In this document: positions 57,522 to 64,000 of the stretch, one piece after another | Layout: each line of letters opens with the position of its first letter | Position numbering within the stretch: position 1 is the first letter of the stretch | NCBI GenBank assembly: GCA_947683425.1 | Contig: CANTUQ010000037.1 | Coordinates: 5,224,501-5,288,500 of the forward strand | Source of the DNA: Excoecaria cochinchinensis | Taxonomy: Eukaryota; Streptophyta; Magnoliopsida; Malpighiales; Euphorbiaceae | Direction of reading: 5' to 3' | Length of the DNA: 64,000 nucleotides | Notes under the pieces: model-generated | Database searches by the model: none | Seen by the model: the letters and a program-made list of their open reading frames with translations, nothing else | What the model was told of the DNA's origin: nothing | Made by a program: the position numbers and the translations under genes

Positions 57522-60513
57522 TGTCACACCCTAATTGTAACCTAGTTATAACGATGCTAAGCGATTACCGGAATTTTTTTTTTAAATTTCCATTGACAAG
57601 TGAGTTTGTCGATATACCAATAACTATCAAATTTACTATTCATTTAATGAAAATTTCAGCAGCATAACATTTTAAAACTTAACCTACCCAACCTGCATGG
57701 CAAACAATCCTACAGCCCCGAGGGGCACAACAATATATAAACAATATATTGTCCATCTATATCATTCATCCCATAACAAAACTTACAATACAAGCCATAT
57801 TAATATATACATACATAACCATACTTGTTCAATATACTTTTTCAACATAACTTCTAAAGTGGGTCACATATGTCCCAATACACTCCTATACATATACATA
57901 TGCTTATACATATACGCATATACATATACATGCCGTACAAAAATACTTTCTTCTTTACTTCCTCCTTCAGGACCAAGATTCCATGTATGCTTTACTCGCT
58001 CACGTGCTAGAACCTACACACAGTAAACACTACGTGCTAAGCATTAAACATGCTCAGTGATGGCTATAGATATATAACTTTCCATAGTCTAAACACATGC
58101 ATTAAATATGCAAATTCATTTATTTTACATATAAACACTATTTTCACTTCACAATTCATATTATTCCATTAAATACCATTAATATGGTAAAATTCCATTT
58201 AAGTCCTAACTTTTGAATTAATTATGATTTTGTCTTTATTCATCATTTGTTTACCAAAATGCCATTATGTACTCTTATTTTTTATCTAAATCATTTCTTG
58301 ACCTACAAATTACCTTTTAGTCCTTTTTCTGACCCTTTTGTGGAAAATTACAATTTAGTCCCTATACTTTACATTCTTTTCGCATTTATCATTTTAATTA
58401 CACTTTTCACTTAATTTTCACTCTAATTCATTATTTGACATACAAATTACCAATTAGTCCCTATTTTTTCATTTTCATGGCAAATTACATTTTAGTCCTC
58501 CAAAGTTACTAACTTTCACTTTTAACCCTATTAATCAATATTTTTGCCATTTTTACCCGTTAAGCCCATAATTTGGTATATTACCATTTTACCCCTAAAT
58601 TTTTTTTTCTTTCATTTTAGTCCTTTTTCATTCAAATTCACATTTTCACTTTTCTTTTTACATTTTTAAGTCATTTTTACCATTATGCCCCTAATATAAT
58701 CCTGGCAGAAATTCCCAGACAGGATATACGGAACGTGGACCTGCAGGCCCACTGTGCTACACTAGGGAATGATTCCGAGGGACCACTCCAACATATCACT
58801 GATCGTATAACGTATGACATATGACATATTACAATGTAATATGGGAGACCATCGTGAATCTGCCATAGTAAAGCAAGTCGCCATGACTCGCACCGCGGTA
58901 TGGGTATCCCTATGGCTAACCAAACATATGCTGAGATAGATTTTGACCTCCAAATCACTATTAAGGGAGAATTTCTTTTAACTCAATTTTCACGTATTCA
59001 ACACCTTCACTTGTGATGCATTATTTTTACTTCATTTTCATTACAATACACTAGTTGAACAATATTATCAACATTTTTGCACAATCCATGAATTATCTAA
59101 CCATAATTCATGATTTTCACACTAAACATAATATAACTTCATACTTAAAAATATTCTTACATGTTCTAAAAGTTTCAATTAAATTCTTGGATACTTATTT
59201 TCATATCTAGATTCATTTTATGGCATTATCCATCACAAATACATAAAATAAACCCTAGTTTACCCTAGGGTTCCATTCGGCCATGGCATATACATTACCC
59301 TAAAAATTTCTTTAATTCATGTTAAACATTCTAAATGTCATTTTACATACCCCTAATCACTTTTATAAGCATATACTCACATACACATGCATTCAGCACA
59401 AAATTACCTAATAAACATAATGTAAACACATCAAAATCTTAGGGAAATTTAAAGATTTCATAGCCACAAACCTTGTACACTTGCTTAACCCTTCCTAAGC
59501 TTTCTTTTCCTTGCCCTTTCCTTTGGAAGCGTGCTCACCCTTTGAATTTCCTACATAGGCCAAAACTATACCTCAAAAATTCACCATGATTTTGCTTTCT
59601 TTTGCTCAAAATAACTTCATAAATAAACTTTAGACATCCTAAAATATATCTAGACACCCTTAAATTAAATTTAGAACTTGAAATCCACTTACCCAAATTC
59701 AAGTCTTACACTTGATCCCTTATTTTTATCCACTTCTTTAGCTCCAATCAAGGACTAGGGACCCAAAAGTGTAACTTGAGAGGCTGAATCTTATTTAAAG
59801 TGGCAGAATTTGGCAAGAAATTGAAGAAACAAAGAAGAAAAATGGGAAAGGAAGTGAGAAACTCACTTTGGCCAAAGAGGAATAGGGACAACCGAGAGAG
59901 ATAAGGATTACAGCCACTCCCATCTACCTATTAACTCCTATTTATAGTGGTCAAAGTGGGTCCAACCACTCAAATTGAAAATGCGATTTTGGCCCACAAA
60001 TGCAATTTTCTGTGGTTTTCTCATTTTTCAAATCCAAATCCTCCCAAATTTGATTCTAAAATTCATAACATATTAAAAATAGGCTGTAACCAAAATTTTA
60101 GCCCAATCGGAGTTCCTTTTTGGTCCGATTCAATTGAATCGGTCCGGTCAAAAATTTTCGGTGTTCTTGAAAAATTTATTTTTTTCTACCAAAATTTTTT
60201 AAATATTATTTTAAGCCAATATGTAATGTTTGATGATTTTTGGAGTTAATTTACTATTTTTAAAGGTTCGATCAAATTTTTGGTCAAACTGGTTACTATA
60301 TAAAGAGAACCGCTATTTTTTCGTATGTTTGACTTTTGGAAATCTATTTGACTTCGATTTCACTCAAAATTTTAACTCCGGACTCACTGTGACTAATATT
60401 TTCCAATAATCAAAGAAAATATTTTTCGCCTCTGGGGCTACTATTCACCCCGAGAGCACTATTTACTATCGGCAAATACTATTCACGGCTAACCCAGTAT
60501 TGGGGTCATTACA
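57522..60513 (-). repeat. 5' LTR of minus-strand chromovirus
   Basis: On the minus strand it starts TGTAATGACCCC and ends TAGGGTGTGACA. It carries the stem-loop at 58037-58057. Relative to the other LTR it has extra segments at about 57711-57727 (AGCCCCGAGGGGCAC) and about 59946-59964. Confidence 0.9.
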
Positions 60514-60550
60514 GCACCGAAAGCTGCAGCCCAGCAGATCTGTGCCTCAC

Positions 60551-60974
60551 CATTATAACTTGTTTTTAATTTTAAAATTGCAGGGGGTGTAAATTTGAAA
60601 ATATAATTTCGATCAACATTGTCAAGGTAAGTTATTATAATTTGATTTAGTTTAAAAAATAAAATTTATTTATGCAACAGTTATTAACTTTCTAATGTGG
60701 GTTTATTTAATCGATTTATACAAACTTTGACATTATGAAGCATATAATATGTTTTAAAACGTAAATGATAATTGATTTTTTATTATTATGCAGGTGTTAT
60801 ATTGATATTAAGAAATTTAATATTTACTGCCAATTTATGTATTTTAATTATGTGACAAGAAATCCGTATAAAAATAGTTAATTAAATAAAATAATATATT
60901 ATATATTAAATTATAAAAATAAATAAATAAATTTAAGCTAAAAAAATTTATAGTTTTTATAACACAGCAGACCC
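60551..60974. other. Loop region of foldback element
   Basis: AT-rich, about 424 bp, between the inner arms. No gene is visible. Confidence 0.6.
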
Positions 60975-61042
60975 GTGAGGCACGAATCTGCTGGGCTGCA
61001 ACCTTCGGTGCACTGCAGCCTTTGACAAGACAAAATTACACG

Positions 61043-61150
61043 TCAGAAAACGGCAACCTAAGTTGCTGTTTTTTGACAGTGGGTTCCACCGGACCCTCTC
61101 TGACCATCGCGTAAAACGGTGCGCATTGGTGTCAGAAAATGACAACCTAG
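61043..61150. repeat. Palindromes of right arm, inner part
   Basis: One 34-bp palindrome with mismatches at 61043-61076 and the first half of another at 61132-61150, cut off by the LTR insertion. Confidence 0.85.
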
Positions 61151-62112
61151 TAGTATGAGCCTATTTGTGTGTGTGTGCATGCATTGTGTGTTTTGGGCAT
61201 GTCATAAGGGTATTTTGGTAAAAATGCATGTTTTAATGGCTTTATTAGCATGTGGATGCATGTATGTTATTAGGGTGCGAATTAGTTGGGTTAAGTTTGA
61301 GTGTGCATGAGTGTACCATTGTAGGGTGTGAGTAGTGGAGTTAGGGTTGTGTGCTTTACTCACACATTAGTAGGGTGTTTTAGGTTGAGTGTGCATTGTG
61401 TGTGAGTAGTGTATGCTTGTTGAGTGTGAGTGGTCAAGTTCCACCAATCTTAGGATGATATGTGGTTAGGGTTTTTGGAAATGGGTGTAAAAAGAAAGAG
61501 AAAGAAGGGCAGCCACTCCTACTGCCTCTCACCCCGTTTTCTCTTCTTCATTACTCCTTCTTCCTCTTTTCCCTTCCCATTTGTGTCCTGGTATTTGATT
61601 CAAGTGATTTGTGGTGGAATTTGATCGCTCCTCAACCTCCGCTAGTTGAGCCTCCCCGTGACCCGAAAGGCAAAGAGAAGGCTGGGAGTAGTGGAACCAA
61701 GTGACTAAAACTAGGATTACAGGTTTGGGAACTTTGCATCTACTGTGTGTTTGTGGTGTTTGATTCTTTGTTGATAACTTACTGTATTGGCAATGCATGT
61801 TGAAATATGAATGAGTAAGCTTAATTCTGGTTTAATGCATGAAGACCGAAACCTGGAAATGGAATTGAAATAGAGTTGAGCTTACTGTTATTCTTCTGGG
61901 TTTTAACGTTTTGAGTGTTGATTTTGCTATTTTCTGTTTTGGATGGGTAATTTGTTAAGGAAGTGATTTTGTATTATTTATGTTGGTTTATGCGTGCTTG
62001 AGGAAGCTAATTTTAAGTAAGAATGATTGGAGTTGAGTTGGGATGATTTCTGAAAATTCTGGTTTCTGAAGGTTTTCGGAAATCGAATCGGGGACGAAGA
62101 AGGGCAAGTGAG

Positions 62113-62205
62113 CAGCTCACGAGACGTGAGCAACGCTCATGGCGCGTGAGCAGAGCTCACGAGTCATGAGCAACCTTCTGTCGCGACCGAAGTCGCGACC
62201 GCGGC
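62113..62205. repeat. Short hairpin repeats in LTR
   Basis: AGCTCACGAGACGTGAGC, CGCTCATGGCGCGTGAGC and AGCTCACGAGTCATGAGC follow each other, then GTCGCGACCGAAGTCGCGAC. Each is an inverted repeat of about 18-20 bp. They hold the same place in this LTR as the tandem palindromes at 862-976 do in the other. Confidence 0.85.
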
Positions 62206-63032
62206 AGTGATTCTGTTTTGCCCTGTTTTCTCCACGTGATCAGTTTTTATAAAAGCGATTTTCAAATGACTTGCTTGGCTTTTTCCTCTACTGGGTGCTA
62301 AATTATCTTGTTTATATGAAATTATCATAATTTAATCGTGATAAATAATATGTTATTTGTGGTATATGTTATACGAATGATGTGTTATCCATGAGAAATT
62401 ATACGTGTTATTTTGGAATATGTAGTGGGTTATGCATGTCTTATTATGATGTCTTAATATGAATGTGAATATAATTATGTGTTATACTTGGAAACATGAT
62501 TGAATGATGCATGACCTGTTAGAGTCAAGTAAGTGGATAGTTAGGCATGCCTAATAGAGTTTTTAGCTGCAGCCTCAGTTCTATCTGGACCCCGATCAGG
62601 TCTCCGTTTGGTTCCTCGCGAACCCCTTCAGTATTTGGATCTTGTTTAAGGTCCCCTCAGTAAAATGTTTTGTAATTGATAAAATAAAATGGTTTTCGAT
62701 TTGTACCCGTAAGGTACTGTCAGTATTCGATTCGTACCCGTAAGGTACTGTCCGTATACTCGTTATCCACTATTGTGAGTCAGCAGGTGCTCTTTTTGTG
62801 TTGTTCCGCTTTGATATGATTTCAAGAATATGGTATTCGGATGCGTATAATAATAAGTATGAGAAATCAACTAAAGTGTAAATGAATGTGGATGTGAACT
62901 TCTGAATGCATGTCTTTATTATGCAAGTATGATTATATAGCTGATATCATTATCCACATTTGTCATATTGTATGTGTATGGCATTGGCGACCATTGTGAA
63001 TGGTCGTCCACTCTTTTGTTGTGTGTTCCCCA

Positions 63033-63051
63033 CTAAGCGTTTATCGCTTAG
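63033..63051 (+). other. Conserved LTR stem-loop
   Basis: CTAAGCG-TTTAT-CGCTTAG, followed by CACGG as at 1749-1771. Confidence 0.6.
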
Positions 63052-63548
63052 CACGGTGTTTTATCCGTACAGGTATGGAGGATGGTGTTCTTTTGGGAGA
63101 GTCATCGCAGTCAAGCCAACACAGAGGCCATAGTGTTAGGGCTTTCTTTTTTATAACATATTGCTTCTTTTGTATCAGAACTCTCTTTATACCATTATTT
63201 TGTAAAGTTTCTGCATTTATATACTTTTGGGTTATGTAATTATCTTATTCTGACTTTTGATCAGAACATTTTTGTAACGAATTTTGCTATTGTAACGATG
63301 GATTATTCTGATGCTTATGAAGGTTTTAATTTTTCCGTAATAATGTATGGTTATTATGTATGAATGTATGCTTTGTATCTTTATATGCTTGGTGACACAC
63401 CCAGCTCATACGGCTTCTCACTCCTGGAGGATGAGTATGCCTACGTATGGGTAGGGGGTGTTACATGGTGGGTCCTACCTATTCCCCCAACCAATGCGCA
63501 AAAAAGGTGCCGTTTTGCGCGTTGAAAAATAAAAAAATAATAAAATTG

Positions 63549-63651
63549 CCAGTAAACGGCAACCTAGGTTGCCGTTTTCTAGCAACCCAATGTCAACTCA
63601 AGGTGGGACCCACCATGTCAGAAAATGGCAACCTAGGTTGCCGTTTTCTGA
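63549..63651. repeat. Two 34-bp palindromes, right arm outer part
   Basis: Copies at 63549-63582 and 63618-63651, each with CAACCTAGGTTG at the centre. They mirror the two outermost copies of the left arm. Confidence 0.9.
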
Positions 63652-63734
63652 CACACCAGTTTTCTAAATTTTTTTCCTATAACCCCATTTTTCCAATTTT
63701 TTTGGCTTTTCATGCCAAAATTAAAAAAAAAAAC

Positions 63735-64000
63735 CCCCTCTTGATCCGCAGATCTGGTGTGCCGTCATCCCCACCTGCCGATCGCCCCCCACTGCGGCTC
63801 GCTCCCTCCGCCGTCGCCCCCACCCGCCAATCGCCTCCCTCGTGCTTTGCCTCCCTCTCTTGCGTTCTGCCTCCCTCCCTTGCGCTCTGCCTCCTTCGCT
63901 CGCCATTGCCGCTTTCGCCGCTTCCCCTCGCCAGTCGCCCGAAGTCACTTCTGCCGTTGCCACTCCCACTCAGTTAGTTTCATTTTTCTGCCTTTTTTTA
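63735..64000. other. C-rich sequence at window end
   Basis: About 60-70% GC, with CTCCCTC and CCGCCGTCGCC-like short repeats. An open frame crosses it, but it begins in the foldback arm and has low-complexity Pro/Ser/Leu composition. It could be the 5' UTR or promoter of a gene beyond the window; undecided. Confidence 0.35.

Larger units (their letters stand above)
51471..60513 (-). mobile_element. Chromovirus-type Ty3/gypsy element lacking integrase, TSD GCACC
   Basis: Flanked by GCACC (51466-51470 and 60514-60518). LTRs are 51471-54405 (3' LTR, 2935 bp) and 57522-60513 (5' LTR, 2992 bp), ending in GGGTGTGACA on the coding strand. The primer-binding site is initiator-Met type. Gag, protease, RT and part of RNase H are present on the minus strand with frameshifts. 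The sequence then passes directly to the typical 3' end, so integrase and any chromodomain have been deleted. Assignment to the chromoviruses (Del/Tekay-like) rests on gag/RT character and the LTR ends. Confidence 0.88.
61151..63465 (+). mobile_element. Solo chromovirus-type LTR in foldback arm
   Basis: It lies inside a palindrome of the right arm. The right end is GGGGGTGTTACA (63465). The left end is not a clear TG, and about 15 bp of the target palindrome are missing, so no TSD is seen; a truncated left end or a deletion is likely. It shares the CTAAGCG stem-loop and overall plan with the LTR at 1-2162, including an AAAGGCAA(A/G)GAGAAGG segment at about 61667 and 259. No internal region is present. 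Confidence 0.7.
51040..63734. mobile_element. Foldback element with long palindrome-rich inverted arms
   Basis: Outer left arm (51040-51470) and outer right arm (61012-61150 plus 63466-63734) are inverted copies. They start GCGATTTTTTTAATTTTGG and, in complement, GTTTTTTTTTTTAATTTTGG, then share GGCTTTTCA(C/T)GCC. Inner arms (60514-60550 and 60975-61011) continue the inverted repeat and enclose a loop of about 424 bp. The flanks CCCCTCTTTA (51030-51039) and CCCCTCTTGA (63735-63744) may be a 10-bp TSD with one mismatch, as for Mutator-like elements. Without its two insertions the element is about 1.3 kb and codes for nothing recognisable. Confidence 0.65.

Noticed and set aside
61462..61704. 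80-codon frame in the solo LTR
   Set aside because: No homology recognised; the LTR at 1-2162 has no matching frame in the corresponding region.
63447..63977. 176-codon frame at the right edge
   Set aside because: It starts inside the LTR end and foldback arm, crosses palindromes and ends in low-complexity Pro/Ser/Leu. A real gene start would not span these.

Overview
The window is plant nuclear DNA, most likely from an angiosperm and probably a eudicot. It is AT-rich and is filled almost entirely by nested transposable elements: Ty3/gypsy elements of the TAT, Athila and chromovirus types, a Ty1/copia element, an L1-type LINE, a CACTA transposon, hAT-like MITEs and a Mutator-like foldback. 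I see no intact host gene, tRNA or rRNA. The only uninterrupted long reading frames lie inside a very young Athila-like insertion. All element classes were assigned by eye from motifs, termini and target-site duplications (TSDs).

Layout. 1-2162: 3' part of a chromovirus-type LTR, sitting in the pol gene of a plus-strand TAT element. 2163-23499: that TAT element, lacking its 5' end. It holds decayed pol (RT, two RNases H, integrase), an antisense plant-mobile-domain-like gene, a divergent promoter region, a sense extra gene related to Athila ORF1, a 141-bp tandem array and a 3' LTR. 8316-18421: an Athila-like element without pol, inserted in that sense gene with TSD GCCCT and two 1615-bp LTRs that differ at only two sites by eye. 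23500-34847: 5' LTR, PBS and leader of a second TAT element on the minus strand. Its LTR is split by a dead copia element (25471-33390, TSD GATGA). 34858-38826: a possible solo LTR, two MITEs and AT-rich DNA. 38843-47823: a minus-strand LINE whose ORF1 is split by a non-autonomous CACTA element (43589-47201, TSD CAA) carrying a gene-like exon. 48603-50298: two hAT-like MITEs. 51040-63734: a foldback element whose arms hold four 34-bp palindromes each. It is split by a minus-strand chromovirus lacking integrase (51471-60513, TSD GCACC) and by an LTR (61151-63465). 63735-64000: C-rich sequence of unknown nature.

Main point. Both the TAT and the Athila-like element place a cluster of their own LTR palindrome, then a probable 5'-UTR intron, in front of homologous genes of unknown function. 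This looks like a separate internal transcription unit that reuses LTR control motifs. In the Athila-like element the gene is intact and the insertion very recent, although reverse transcriptase and integrase are absent. More broadly, most LTR families here carry a private reiterated GC-rich palindromic or tandem motif in an otherwise AT-rich element.
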